Origin: Hoeflea ulvae | Lineage (GTDB): Bacteria > Pseudomonadota > Alphaproteobacteria > Rhizobiales > Rhizobiaceae | Direction of reading: 5' to 3' | Assembly (NCBI RefSeq): GCF_026619435.1 | Contig: NZ_JAOVZQ010000001.1 | Location: 2,177,501 to 2,241,500, forward strand | DNA length: 64,000 nt | Shown: piece by piece, positions 10,100 to 18,248 of the stretch | Layout of the letters: every line of letters starts with the position of its first letter | Position numbering within the stretch: the first letter of the stretch is position 1 | Made by a program: the position numbers and the translations under genes | Notes under the pieces: generated by a model | What the model saw: the letters and a program-made list of their open reading frames with translations, nothing else | The model's database searches: none | What the model was told of the DNA's origin: nothing

Positions 10100-10522
10100 T
10101 CAGCATCGAAGCCGTTTTCGACTACGCGGTAACCCTGTCGCTGGCGATCCTGTGCCTGTCCTTCCTCGTCACCATCTACCGCATTGTCAGGGGCCCGACC
10201 TTGCCCGACCGGATTCTCGGTCTCGACATGCTGGTGGCCATCGCCATCGGCTTCATCGCGGTGCTCGGCATCAAGACCGGCTACACGCTCTATGTCGATG
10301 TCGCCATTGCCACTGGGGCTGGTCGGCTTCCTCGCCACCGTCGCCTTTGCCCGATTCGTGCTGTCGCGCGGCAAGACCGAGGACGACATCCTCACCGAAG
10401 CGCGCGAAGCCGCGGCCGCCGGGCGCCGCCAGCCGACCCTTTTGCAGGGAACTCGGGTAAAAAGGCCCGCTGGACAAGCAAAAGCCACAAACAAGAGCGA
10501 AGAAGCACCGGCCAATGAATGA
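10096..10522 (+). pseudogene. mnhF: Na+/H+ antiporter subunit F, interrupted by a one-base frameshift
   Basis: The first 72 or so codons from 10096 encode normal MnhF ([32 protein letters not shown]). The continuation [15 protein letters not shown] is in the +1 frame, ending at a stop at 10520-10522 that overlaps the mnhG start. Removing one base, best the A at 10312, restores GCC ATT GCC CTG GGG CTG GTC and a protein of about 141 residues. The upstream frame alone would give an unrelated Arg-rich tail. All neighbours are intact, so this is either a sequencing error or a recent lesion that would inactivate the antiporter. Confidence 0.88.
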
Positions 10523-10853
10523 TATTGCGACATTGATTTCTGCGACGTTGCTGGTTGTCGGCTCGGCCTTTGCGCTGGTTGCCTCGATCGGTTTGTTGCG
10601 GCTTCCGGATCTGTACACGCGCATGCACGCGGCGTCGAAGGCTGGCACCATGGGGTCTTGCCTGATGCTGATTGCGCTGGCGATTCACACTTCCGATGTC
10701 GGAACCATGTCCCGGGCACTGGCCGGAGTTGTGTTTTTTCTGCTGACGGCGCCGGTCTCGTCGCATCTTTTGGCAAAGGCCGCCTATTCTGTAGGCTATC
10801 GATTGCACTCGTCATCGGTCAGAGATGAAATGAGTAGCGCCAGTCAAGAATAG
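10515..10853 (+). CDS. mnhG: Na+/H+ antiporter subunit G
   Basis: A 112-residue, three-helix protein and the last gene of the operon. The signature [22 protein letters not shown] is diagnostic of MnhG/PhaG. The ATG overlaps the end of the mnhF reading frame by eight bases. No obvious intrinsic terminator follows before mucR, which has its own AT-rich upstream region. Confidence 0.93.
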   Translation: MNDIATLISATLLVVGSAFALVASIGLLRLPDLYTRMHAASKAGTMGSCLMLIALAIHTSDVGTMSRALAGVVFFLLTAPVSSHLLAKAAYSVGYRLHSSSVRDEMSSASQE

Positions 10854-11111
10854 TGTCCAGTCGAGTAGCAAATCTCCAAAATACAACCTGAAACTACAGA
10901 AATTCCCATTGCGCGCGACCTAGTGCTACATTTGAACCTCATTTTAGGTTTTCTATTGCGGCGATCGTTCGCAACCTAAGAATTAGTACTTGTCCTGATT
11001 TTAATTTCATGTATGAAGGATACTTCAGCTTGTTGCGCGGAATTTGCACGGTGTGCAGTAGCTCTATTCCGCGATTAGGACAGCAAGTTTGCCAAAAGTT
11101 AGGACCCGAAT

Positions 11112-11534
11112 ATGAATGAAGCAAACAAAGACAATGGTGCTGATCTGCTCATTGAGCTGACAGCAGAAATCGTTGCGGCCTATGTCAGCAACAATTCCGT
11201 TGCCGTAAATGATCTGCCAGGCGTGATCACCCAGGTGCATGCTGCACTTGGTGGCGCCACGCTGCCGGTGGAAGAAGTTGTCGAAAAGCAGAAGCCGGCT
11301 GTTTCGGTCCGTCGTTCGATCCAGAACGACTACCTGATCTGCCTGGAAGACGGCCAGAAGTTCAAGTCGCTCAAGCGTCACCTGATGACCCACTACGGTC
11401 TGACACCTGAGCAGTATCGCGAAAAGTGGGAACTTCCTGCCGACTACCCGATGGTTGCTCCGGCCTATGCCGAAGCACGGTCGCGCCTCGCCAAGGAAAT
11501 GGGCCTGGGCCAGAAGCGCAAGCGCGCTGCCTGA
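11112..11534 (+). CDS. mucR: MucR/Ros-family zinc-finger transcriptional regulator
   Basis: A 140-residue regulator. The C-terminal half carries the prokaryotic Ros-type zinc finger: Cys in [20 protein letters not shown] with ligands Cys, Asp, His, His, where Asp replaces the second Cys of Ros itself, as known for many MucR proteins. The N-terminal half is the oligomerisation region. MucR proteins are H-NS-like regulators that control exopolysaccharide, motility and cell-cycle genes and repress their own promoter. A 258-base AT-rich region precedes the gene and could hold the AT-rich sites they bind. The start has AGGA eight bases upstream. A strong terminator follows. Confidence 0.95.
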   Translation: MNEANKDNGADLLIELTAEIVAAYVSNNSVAVNDLPGVITQVHAALGGATLPVEEVVEKQKPAVSVRRSIQNDYLICLEDGQKFKSLKRHLMTHYGLTPEQYREKWELPADYPMVAPAYAEARSRLAKEMGLGQKRKRAA

Positions 11535-11633
11535 TCCGGGACCGGCTGGGTCCGGTCGATTGTGGTTTGGACGTCAACCCTGAACCCGTGATCGACCCGC
11601 CCCGCTGACCATCTTGATGGTCGATGTGACGTC

Positions 11634-11663
11634 AAAACCGTGGCCGTGTGCCACGGTTTTTTT
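11634..11663 (+). terminator. Intrinsic terminator after mucR
   Basis: An 11-bp stem (AAAACCGTGGC with GCCACGGTTTT) around a CGTGT loop is followed by a run of seven T. It lies about 100 bases after the mucR stop. Confidence 0.9.
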
Positions 11664-11892
11664 GTGCCCGGAATTCGGTCGTGGCCGGAGGTCACGCCGC
11701 CCTGGTGCCCGTCATTGGCGGCAGCGCAGGCGATTCACCGGCAAAATGTGAGGAAAAAATTCCTTGAAAACTGTCTCCTCGAGCCCAATTCCGCTATAAA
11801 AACAACGCGAGGCTGTAGCCGGTGGGTGGCTGCACGTCCGCAATATCTGCATATCATGTAAGAAAATATTCCTATAACAGGAGATTTTCATC

Positions 11893-12459
11893 ATGACAGA
11901 AACCCCCTCGATCCCCTCCCGATGCGCGGGTGCTGTAGCGCCACGCGGCAGGATGCTCGCTCTCCCGCCGGCATGCCTGCTGTGCGACGGCAACCGCGTC
12001 GGCCACAGCCTCTCGGCGATCGCCGCCATGGCCGCGCGCCGGCCCGACGGTCTCACGGTCCGGTCCGACCGCAGCCCCGTCACGCGGAGCGGGCGGCGGC
12101 GGCAGGCTGCGGCACGGCGGATCGATCCGGTGGATGTGCTGAGCTGCCGCATCGTCGGACGGCTGGTCACCGAACTGTTTTCCGCTGCCTGCGCGGCGGA
12201 GCTGCCGGCAATCGCCACCCGGCGCCGGCCGCAGTGCCACCGGCGGCAGATCGCCATGTATCTCTCCCATGTGGTGCTGTCGGTGCCCTTTGGCAGCATC
12301 GCGCTGGCCTTTGGCCGCGACCGCACCACGGTGATGCATGCCTGTTCGGTGACCGAGGACCGCCGCGACGATGCCGGCTATGACCGCTTTGTCGAGATGT
12401 GCGAGCGCTGTGTCGACGCGGTCTTTGCGCCGATTGGAGCCGATCATGACGCGTTCTGA
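11893..12459 (+). CDS. DnaA domain IV-like DNA-binding protein without an ATPase domain
   Basis: A 188-residue basic protein. Residues about 108-155 read HRRQIAMYLSHVVLSVPFGS then IALAFGRDRTTVMHAC, which is the DnaA domain IV helix-turn-helix with the GRDHTTVxHA-type signature that contacts DnaA boxes. The AAA+ domain is absent, and the N-terminal 100 residues are Arg/Ala-rich without a recognised fold. Such domain-IV-only proteins recur in Rhizobiales next to DUF6456 genes. It overlaps the next gene by 14 bases. It might compete at DnaA boxes or act as a transcription factor; the function is not shown by the sequence. Confidence 0.8.
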   Translation: MTETPSIPSRCAGAVAPRGRMLALPPACLLCDGNRVGHSLSAIAAMAARRPDGLTVRSDRSPVTRSGRRRQAAARRIDPVDVLSCRIVGRLVTELFSAACAAELPAIATRRRPQCHRRQIAMYLSHVVLSVPFGSIALAFGRDRTTVMHACSVTEDRRDDAGYDRFVEMCERCVDAVFAPIGADHDAF

Positions 12460-13264
12460 AGCGTATGCGTCGCGCAAGGCGCTGGCGGGACTTGTCGGCT
12501 TTCTCGTCCGCGGCCCGGCCACCGGCCCCGGCCTCAGCATACTGTCAGCAACCGCCCGGCTGGAGCTTGAGCGCGAGGATGGCGCCCGGCGCAAGGTCGA
12601 GGCGCGGCTGCTGAAGCTGGCGCTGGAGCGCGGCCTGCTGGTGGCCGACAAGGCAGGGGAGCTGCCGTCCGCCTGCCATGTCTATGCGCCATCGCCTGAG
12701 GGCAGGGCGGCGCTCAGGCGCTGGCTCTGCGACCCCGGCAGCGCCTTCCAGGACCAGCACCGGACCCTGCAATCGCGGTCCGACCCGGATCTGGGCCGGC
12801 TGACCGTCAACATCCTGGAATCGCCGCTTGCCGCACTGGCACGGATCAAGGCCGGGGACGGGCGCCCGTTTCTCGATCCCGCCCATGTCGAGGCCGGGGA
12901 GCGGCTGCGGCTGGATTTCACCCGCGGTCAGATGCAGGCCGCACTCGGCCAGAGTTGGGAGCCGGTGCACATCAAGCGGCAATCCGGTGCCTCGGGCGGC
13001 GGCGCCGACATCACCGACACGGCCATGGCGGCGCGCGTGCGGGTCGAACGGGCGCTCTCAGAAGTCGGGCCGGAACTGTCCGGCGTGCTTCTCGATGTGT
13101 GCTGTTTTCTCAAGGGACTGGCCCAGGTCGAGCGCGAACGGCAATGGCCGGCACGCTCTGCCAAGCTGATGCTGCGCACCGGGCTGGCCGCCCTTGCCCG
13201 GCATTACCGCATGACCGTTGGCGGTTCTACGCCGCCGCCCGTGCCGCCGCGGCGTGGGCCTTGA
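12446..13264 (+). CDS. DUF6456 domain-containing protein
   Basis: A 272-residue protein. The N-terminal 120 residues have a helical, winged-helix-like look (LKLALERGLLVADKAG, SPEGRAALRRWL). The C-terminal half (LARIKAGDGRPFLDPAHVEAGERL, then VLLDVCCFLKGLAQVERER and AKLMLRTGLAALARHY) matches my memory of DUF6456, a Rhizobiales family of unknown function that looks like a DNA-binding protein. The start overlaps the DnaA-like gene by 14 bases, so the two are probably made together. The 3' end overlaps the convergent sufE gene by 38 bases. Confidence 0.8.
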   Translation: MTRSEAYASRKALAGLVGFLVRGPATGPGLSILSATARLELEREDGARRKVEARLLKLALERGLLVADKAGELPSACHVYAPSPEGRAALRRWLCDPGSAFQDQHRTLQSRSDPDLGRLTVNILESPLAALARIKAGDGRPFLDPAHVEAGERLRLDFTRGQMQAALGQSWEPVHIKRQSGASGGGADITDTAMAARVRVERALSEVGPELSGVLLDVCCFLKGLAQVERERQWPARSAKLMLRTGLAALARHYRMTVGGSTPPPVPPRRGP

Positions 13265-13655
13265 TGCGCATCACCATCGAGCGCAGGCCGTTGGCGCGCT
13301 GCGGCGACAGGTGCTCGCCCAGACCCAGCCGGGTCAGCAATTCGCCCTCGTCGAGCTGCTCCACCACGGAGGCTTTCTCGCCCGAGGTCGCCGCCAGCAC
13401 GATGGCGACCAGCCCGCGCACGATATGCGCATCGGAATCGCCGCGATAGATCATCACCGGATCGCCGGGTTCGCCCGGTCCGGTTTCCGCCACCAGCCAG
13501 ACCTGGCTGGCGCAGCCCTTCACCTTGTTGGCGTCGGTGTGTTCGGATTCGGGCATGTCCGGCAACGCCTTGCCGATCTCGATGAGATAGCGGTAGCGGT
13601 CTTCCCAGTCGTCGAGATACTCAAAATCGTCAATGATGGTCTGCAGCGAAGCCAT
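13227..13655 (-). CDS. sufE: Cysteine desulfuration protein SufE
   Basis: A 142-residue SufE. It accepts persulfide sulfur from the cysteine desulfurase SufS for Fe-S cluster assembly in the cytoplasm. The active-site cysteine is in KVKGCASQVWLV (Cys48), preceded by the typical IDDFEYLDDWEDRYRYLIEIG helix, with the C-terminal LGLGEHLSPQRANGLRSM segment. The Met at 13655 matches known family starts; an in-frame upstream extension of 22 residues was rejected. It is convergent with and overlaps the DUF6456 gene. Confidence 0.93.
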   Translation of the reverse strand: MASLQTIIDDFEYLDDWEDRYRYLIEIGKALPDMPESEHTDANKVKGCASQVWLVAETGPGEPGDPVMIYRGDSDAHIVRGLVAIVLAATSGEKASVVEQLDEGELLTRLGLGEHLSPQRANGLRSMVMRIKAHAAAARAAA

Positions 13656-13811
13656 GGCGTGTTCCTGTCTTGCCAGACATATAGGCAAAAACGCCCGCCA
13701 ATACACCCCGCCGCGGCGCAAAAGCGCAACCGGTCTGCCAAAGCACGCGGCAATGCGGGAAAGGGGCAGGCGCGGCGCGGTCGGCGGGATGGCGCCCAGG
13801 CCTCAAATCAC

Positions 13812-13850
13812 AAAAAAACACCGCCGGGAGGAAGGGCATGGTCCCGGCGG
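13812..13850 (-). terminator. Intrinsic terminator for the minus-strand DUF5330 gene
   Basis: Read on the minus strand, CCGCCGGGA pairs with TCCCGGCGG across a 12-base loop, followed by TG and seven T. It lies about 100 bases after the DUF5330 stop codon. Confidence 0.75.
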
Positions 13851-13952
13851 CGGCGCGTCAACGCGCAAGAGATGGCAGTGTCAGGCATCATGACCCGGGA
13901 AATGCCCGCGCTTCGGTGCAAACACCGGTGAAGCGGCGCGGGGCCGGCGAAG

Positions 13953-14276
13953 TCAGTTCGTCTCGGGCAGGGAGCCGGTCACCAGATCAGGCTCGCCGTC
14001 GGAAAATTTGGTGTCGAGAAACCGGTAGGCGATGCGCGCGCCTTCCTTGGCGCGCAGGCCGAGAGCGGCGAAGGTCTCGCTGCCGGTTTCGCAGATGTCG
14101 GGCTTGCGCACGCAGATCTGCTTGATGTCGGCAAAGGCTTCGGCGGCTGCGGCCATCGACTGGCCGACTTCCAGCGGCGGCGCCTCGTCAAGCGCATTGC
14201 CCGATTCTGTGTCGAGGAACGGTAGCGCGATCAGCACGAGTGAAAACCAGAAACTTCCCTTTATCAAAAACCACAT
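13953..14276 (-). CDS. DUF5330 domain-containing small protein
   Basis: A 107-residue protein with an N-terminal hydrophobic helix (MWFLIKGSFWFSLVLIALPF) that is a signal anchor or signal peptide. The soluble part contains AAAEAFADIKQICVRKPDICETG with two cysteines, then FAALGLRAKEGARIAYRFLD, which matches my memory of DUF5330 in Rhizobiales. The Met at 14276 puts the helix at the N-terminus; a longer frame upstream is unlikely. It is probably periplasmic or inner-membrane attached, with unknown function. It is divergent from the DivJ-like kinase. Confidence 0.75.
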   Translation of the reverse strand: MWFLIKGSFWFSLVLIALPFLDTESGNALDEAPPLEVGQSMAAAAEAFADIKQICVRKPDICETGSETFAALGLRAKEGARIAYRFLDTKFSDGEPDLVTGSLPETN

Positions 14277-14729
14277 GGAGGAGCCCTTCCTGTTGTCCGC
14301 CATCTTTGGACGGAGATGTCCGGGTTGTCCCGAACTTGACCAGACCATGACGCAGTTTCTTCAAAGTTGATTTGAAACCGGACAGAGAGTTTGAGCCAAA
14401 TTTGTCGAAAATTTTAGGCAAATGCCCGAGCTGGCGCCGTTGATCCGGTCTAAACCGCCGGCAGGGACGGCGTTGCGGCCATGACGCAGGCCCGCGTCAT
14501 GCCGGCCTTGCCCGGCATTGATCAGCGGGTGTGGTCAAAAGCTTCACGTTCCGTTCAGGTTTTGGAAAGCGGTGATTAACCATATCGGCCAAAGCCGGTA
14601 GTTCGCCCGCGGGAGCGGCAAAAAACACCCTGTTTCCGGCCACCTGCGCCGCGTGGCTTATTCTTTCCTTAAGTTGGCACTGGCAGAGTCGGGCCAACAA
14701 AAAAACCTGCGGCGTGTACGGAATCGGCA
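14277..14729. other. Divergent promoter region between DUF5330 and the DivJ-like kinase
   Basis: About 450 bases without a supportable gene. AT-rich pieces at 14350-14420 and 14560-14590 may hold promoters. A small hairpin (ATGCCGG...CCGGCAT) lies near 14503-14519. I could not find a full TTAA-N7-TTAA CtrA site here. Confidence 0.45.
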
Positions 14730-16583
14730 GTGACAAAATTGGATGATCTCATCGACAAAATGCGGCTTGCGGGCCGCCAGACGGCCCAATCCTGGTTGGG
14801 CCCGGCTGCGCTTGAGGCTGATGCTGAGGACCGTCGTGTCGGTGCCATGACGGCATGCCTGTCGAGCGCGATCCTGGCCCCGATGCTTGCCGTACCGGTC
14901 CTGTTGACGGCGTTTTCCTGGCCGCAGGCGATTGCCGGCGCGCTGGTGGCTGCTGCCATGCCGATCGCCGCAGCCGGCGTTTTGTCGTCAACCTCGTCAC
15001 TGCGGATCACCGGCCGCATTTCGCTTGCCGCCGCTGCCGCAGCCCTTGCCACACTCGCCGTGCTGACCGGCGGCCTGGCCTCTCCCTTCCTGCCATTACT
15101 GGCGCTGCTGCCGCTGGAAGCCGCGATATATTCGAGCAGGCCATCGGGTCTGGCTCTGGGCGCCGCTGCCGCCTGCCTGGCGCTGGCTTTGGTTGCTGTC
15201 GCCGGCCAGACCGGTCTTGCCGGGGCTGCTCCGGCTTCGGGCTTTCTGGCCACCGGCCTGTCGCTGGGTCTTTATGCCTTGGTCCGCGGACTGGCCTTTG
15301 CGCTGGCGCGGCCTGCCGCTGCAAAACCCGCGCCCGTCGCAAGCGTGGAGACGGTGCTGGTTCAGGATCTGGCCATTCTCGACATGTTTCCCGGCCTGGT
15401 GACGCGGCACAACAGCCGCGGCGACGTCACCCATGTCGCCGGTGCCGACCAGACGGATTTCATCATCCGCATCGGCGGCTTTTCCGGCAAGGGCTATGTC
15501 AACCACATCCATGTCGCCGACCGGATCGGCTTTCTCGACGCCATCGATTGCCTGCGCCGCGGCGAACGGCGCCAGCAGGTCGAACTGCGCTTCGATTGCG
15601 TCGGGCAGGAGTCCCAGTTCGTTCATGTCGCCGTTTCGCTGCAGGCGGAGCAGGATGCCGACGGCAATTTTTTAGGCTTCATTGCCCAGACCCGCGACAT
15701 CTCAGCCGAGATCGCCGACCGGCTGCATGCCGACGAGATCGTCGAAGTGGCCGAAACCGCCAACGCCGCCAAGACCTGCTTTCTCGCCGCCGTCAGTCAC
15801 GAATTGCGCACACCGCTCAATGCCATTCTCGGCTTCTCCGACATTCTCGCGCGGGAATATTTCGGTACCTTCAATGATGAGCGCCAGCGCGAATATGTGG
15901 CGCTGATCCACCAGTCGGGCGAACACCTGCTCAGCCTGGTCAACACCATGCTCGACATGTCGAAGATCGATTCGGGCCGCTACGAGGTCTTTGTCGAGCC
16001 GTTCCAGATCGGAGAGGTGGTCGACAGCTGTGACGCCATGCTGCGTCTGCAGGCGACCAATCGCGGCGTCACGCTCACCCGCCGCCTGGCCCGCGGCGCC
16101 GGCGAAGTCATTGCCGACAAGGGCGCCATGCAGCAGATCCTCATCAACCTGGTCGGCAATTCGATCAAGTTCACCGAAGCCGGCGGCGTCATCAATGTCG
16201 ATGTCGCGGTCAATGACGAGCGGCTGACGCTGGTTGTCAGCGACACCGGCATCGGCATCCCGGCGGACAAGCTGGCCCGCATCGGCGAACCCTTCGTGCA
16301 GGCGCAGGACGGGCTTGGCCGGCATTATGAGGGCACCGGGCTCGGCCTGTCGCTGGTCAAGGGCCTCGTTGCCCTGCATGGTGGCACATTCGCCATTGCC
16401 AGCACCGAAGGCGAGGGCACCGTGGTGACCATCGATCTGCCTGCAGATGGATCGGGCGCCAACCGCACGCCGGTGGAGACGACCGCTGTCGCGGTGGCCT
16501 TCCCGCCGGTCCTGCCACGACCCGCAATCAGAAATGCACAATACAGGAATGAAGACCATGTCGAGACAGCGCGCAGCGCCTGA
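14730..16583 (+). CDS. divJ: Membrane PAS sensor histidine kinase, DivJ-like
   Basis: A 617-residue kinase. Residues 40-195 contain about six hydrophobic segments, 205-325 a PAS-like sensor domain, and then a HisKA domain with SHELRTPLNAILGFSDILA (phospho-acceptor His357). The ATP-binding domain has NLVGNSIKFTEAGG (N box), DTGIGIP (G1) and GTGLGLSLVKGLVALHGG (G2). This architecture, and its place a few genes after mucR, match DivJ of Sinorhizobium, the polar kinase that phosphorylates DivK to control CtrA. The symbol rests on architecture and remembered gene order, so it could also be another PdhS/DivJ-group kinase. The 3' end overlaps the next gene by 26 bases. Confidence 0.75.
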   Translation: MTKLDDLIDKMRLAGRQTAQSWLGPAALEADAEDRRVGAMTACLSSAILAPMLAVPVLLTAFSWPQAIAGALVAAAMPIAAAGVLSSTSSLRITGRISLAAAAAALATLAVLTGGLASPFLPLLALLPLEAAIYSSRPSGLALGAAAACLALALVAVAGQTGLAGAAPASGFLATGLSLGLYALVRGLAFALARPAAAKPAPVASVETVLVQDLAILDMFPGLVTRHNSRGDVTHVAGADQTDFIIRIGGFSGKGYVNHIHVADRIGFLDAIDCLRRGERRQQVELRFDCVGQESQFVHVAVSLQAEQDADGNFLGFIAQTRDISAEIADRLHADEIVEVAETANAAKTCFLAAVSHELRTPLNAILGFSDILAREYFGTFNDERQREYVALIHQSGEHLLSLVNTMLDMSKIDSGRYEVFVEPFQIGEVVDSCDAMLRLQATNRGVTLTRRLARGAGEVIADKGAMQQILINLVGNSIKFTEAGGVINVDVAVNDERLTLVVSDTGIGIPADKLARIGEPFVQAQDGLGRHYEGTGLGLSLVKGLVALHGGTFAIASTEGEGTVVTIDLPADGSGANRTPVETTAVAVAFPPVLPRPAIRNAQYRNEDHVETARSA

Positions 16584-17472
16584 CCCGTTTGCGGATGACA
16601 CCAGCTCCGGCCACGGCGTTCTTGCAGCGCTTGGCCAGCTTGTGTCGGCCCATCCCTCGCTTGCCGGCGGCAGCGTCGCCTTCGCGGTGATTTTCGGCTT
16701 CGTCGCCGCCAATGCGCTGTGGCACCAGCCCGGCGACCACCCGGCGCCAATTCTCAAGACCCGGGAAGTGGCAACCGCCGCGGTGCCGGTGGCGAGCGCC
16801 CGGCCGGTCGCCGCCGTGCCGTTCGCCAAGGAGGTTCCGGCGCGCACCGTCACCACCTTCAGGATCGAACGCAGCGACGACACCCCGACCGCCTCGATCC
16901 CGGTTCCGGTGGTAGCCCCGGCAATCGCTCCGGCGCCGCAGCCGGTCGTGGTCCAGTCCGCAGCCGATCCGGTGCTGAGCCAGATCCAGGCCATCCTTGC
17001 CGCCCAGGGGCTCTATTCCGGCGAGATCGACGGCCTGATGGGGCCGAAATCCGCAGCGGCGATCCGTCAGTGGGAAAAGCACAATGGCTATTCCGAAACC
17101 GGCGATGCCACGGCAGAGCTTCTGGCCGTCATGGGCTCGCCCGTGGCCCCGGCCAGTCCCGTCACCCTTGCCAGCGCCGACACCGGTCCGGTACCCGCAC
17201 CGGTGCCACGGCCGACGCCGGCGGTGAGTGCCGATAGCCGTACAAGCGGGCCGGTCACGGTTCCCGCGGCCGTCGAAGGTCCAAGCGAACTGGTCCAGCA
17301 GATCCAGTCCGGCCTGTCCAACATCGCCTATGCCGACATCTCGGTGGACGGCGTGGCCGGGGCGCAGACCCGCGCGGCGATCAGCGCCTTTGAAAAGCAC
17401 TACCGGCTTCCGGTTACCGGCCAGCCCAACGAGACGGTGCTGAAGAAACTGCTCGAAATCGGCGCATTGTGA
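16558..17472 (+). CDS. Membrane-anchored protein with two peptidoglycan-binding domains
   Basis: A 304-residue protein. One transmembrane helix (about residues 35-55, GGSVAFAVIFGFVAANALW) is followed by a Pro/Ala/Val-rich linker, a PG_binding_1 repeat near residues 138-185 (IQAILAAQGLYSGEIDGLMG, AAIRQWEKHNG), a second Pro-rich linker, and a second repeat at the C-terminus (IQSGLSNIAYADISVDGVAG, AISAFEKHYRLPVTG). The start chosen has AGGA eight bases upstream; an ATG nine bases earlier is too close to it. It overlaps the 3' end of the kinase gene, suggesting a cell-envelope partner co-expressed with cell-cycle signalling. Confidence 0.85.
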   Translation: MSRQRAAPDPFADDTSSGHGVLAALGQLVSAHPSLAGGSVAFAVIFGFVAANALWHQPGDHPAPILKTREVATAAVPVASARPVAAVPFAKEVPARTVTTFRIERSDDTPTASIPVPVVAPAIAPAPQPVVVQSAADPVLSQIQAILAAQGLYSGEIDGLMGPKSAAAIRQWEKHNGYSETGDATAELLAVMGSPVAPASPVTLASADTGPVPAPVPRPTPAVSADSRTSGPVTVPAAVEGPSELVQQIQSGLSNIAYADISVDGVAGAQTRAAISAFEKHYRLPVTGQPNETVLKKLLEIGAL

Positions 17473-17810
17473 GGCTCAAGGCCGGCATTTTCGTCTCCGC
17501 CCTGACCCGCCGCGTCTTTGCCGATGGCGGCATGGCGGCGGTTGAAAAACACGGTGCGGAGGAGGCGGGCGCGATCTTTGTCCGCATCCGCCATCGCGAC
17601 GGTTCCGAAAGCCTTGCCGCCCCCGCGCCGCAAACCGCCTTCGACACCGACCACCCCGACGGCCGATTGTTCGAACTGCGCAAGAGCCGGGTGCCGGAAC
17701 TTGAAATCTCCGAAGCAATTGCCCGCGAGGCCCGGTTTGATTCCGACATCTGGGTGGTGGAAATCGAAACCGACAGCCCCGAAACATACCTCGATTTCGG
17801 CGACAGCTGA
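17469..17810 (+). CDS. DUF1491 family protein
   Basis: A 113-residue cytosolic protein of unknown function. The pattern LKAGIFVSALTRRVFADGGMAAV, GAIFVRIRHRDG, and the C-terminal EAREARFDSDIWVVEIE-type ending match the alphaproteobacterial DUF1491 family. Its ATG overlaps the stop of the peptidoglycan-binding gene (ATTGTGAGG context) by four bases, so it belongs to the same operon. Confidence 0.85.
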   Translation: MRLKAGIFVSALTRRVFADGGMAAVEKHGAEEAGAIFVRIRHRDGSESLAAPAPQTAFDTDHPDGRLFELRKSRVPELEISEAIAREARFDSDIWVVEIETDSPETYLDFGDS

Positions 17811-17919
17811 TCGCCGCGGCTGCGCCGGGCGCGCCGTTAAAAATTTAGCTTCTGTTCTCAGCAGACATTAGTCTTTTGCCTGCATGATCAGGCCTCGCAA
17901 CGCTGCGTTGGGGGTTGTC

Positions 17920-18207
17920 ATGAACAGAATTGCCATGTCGGTGTTTGTCGTCTCGGGTCTTGCCTTTGCCGCACCGGCAGCGCTCAGCTTCGTCGCACCG
18001 CGCTTTGCCCAGTCGCAGACCCCGGTTGCCGAGAATGGCGCCTGCCTGATCAAGGGCAATATCAGCATCACCACCGGTGAGCGGATCTACCACATGCCCG
18101 GTCAGGACTATTACAACGCCACGAAAATCTCGCCGCAGCATGGCGAGCGCTGGTTCTGCAGCGAAGCGCAGGCCCGCGCGGCCGGCTGGCGGAAAGCCAG
18201 GCTCTGA
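17920..18207 (+). CDS. Small secreted protein with a C-terminal GERIYHMPGQ-type motif
   Basis: A 95-residue protein with an N-terminal signal peptide (MNRIAMSVFVVSGLAFAAPA, probable cleavage near AQS). The mature part contains CLIKGNISITTGERIYHMPG, YYNATKI, GERWFCSEAQARAAGWRKA, a module often found at the C-terminus of rhizobial secreted nuclease-like proteins and likely stabilised by its two cysteines. Here it stands alone, so any enzymatic domain is missing. I can only call it a periplasmic protein of unknown function. Confidence 0.75.
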   Translation: MNRIAMSVFVVSGLAFAAPAALSFVAPRFAQSQTPVAENGACLIKGNISITTGERIYHMPGQDYYNATKISPQHGERWFCSEAQARAAGWRKARL

Positions 18208-18248
18208 ATTTTGTCAGATGCAGATTTGCCTGATCCGGTTGCCCGCTG

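Noticed and set aside
14503..14519. GTCATGCCGG-type palindrome near 14.5 kb as a third repeat copy
   Set aside because: It shares only the first 10 bases with the repeat and lacks the core and the end; more likely a chance hairpin.
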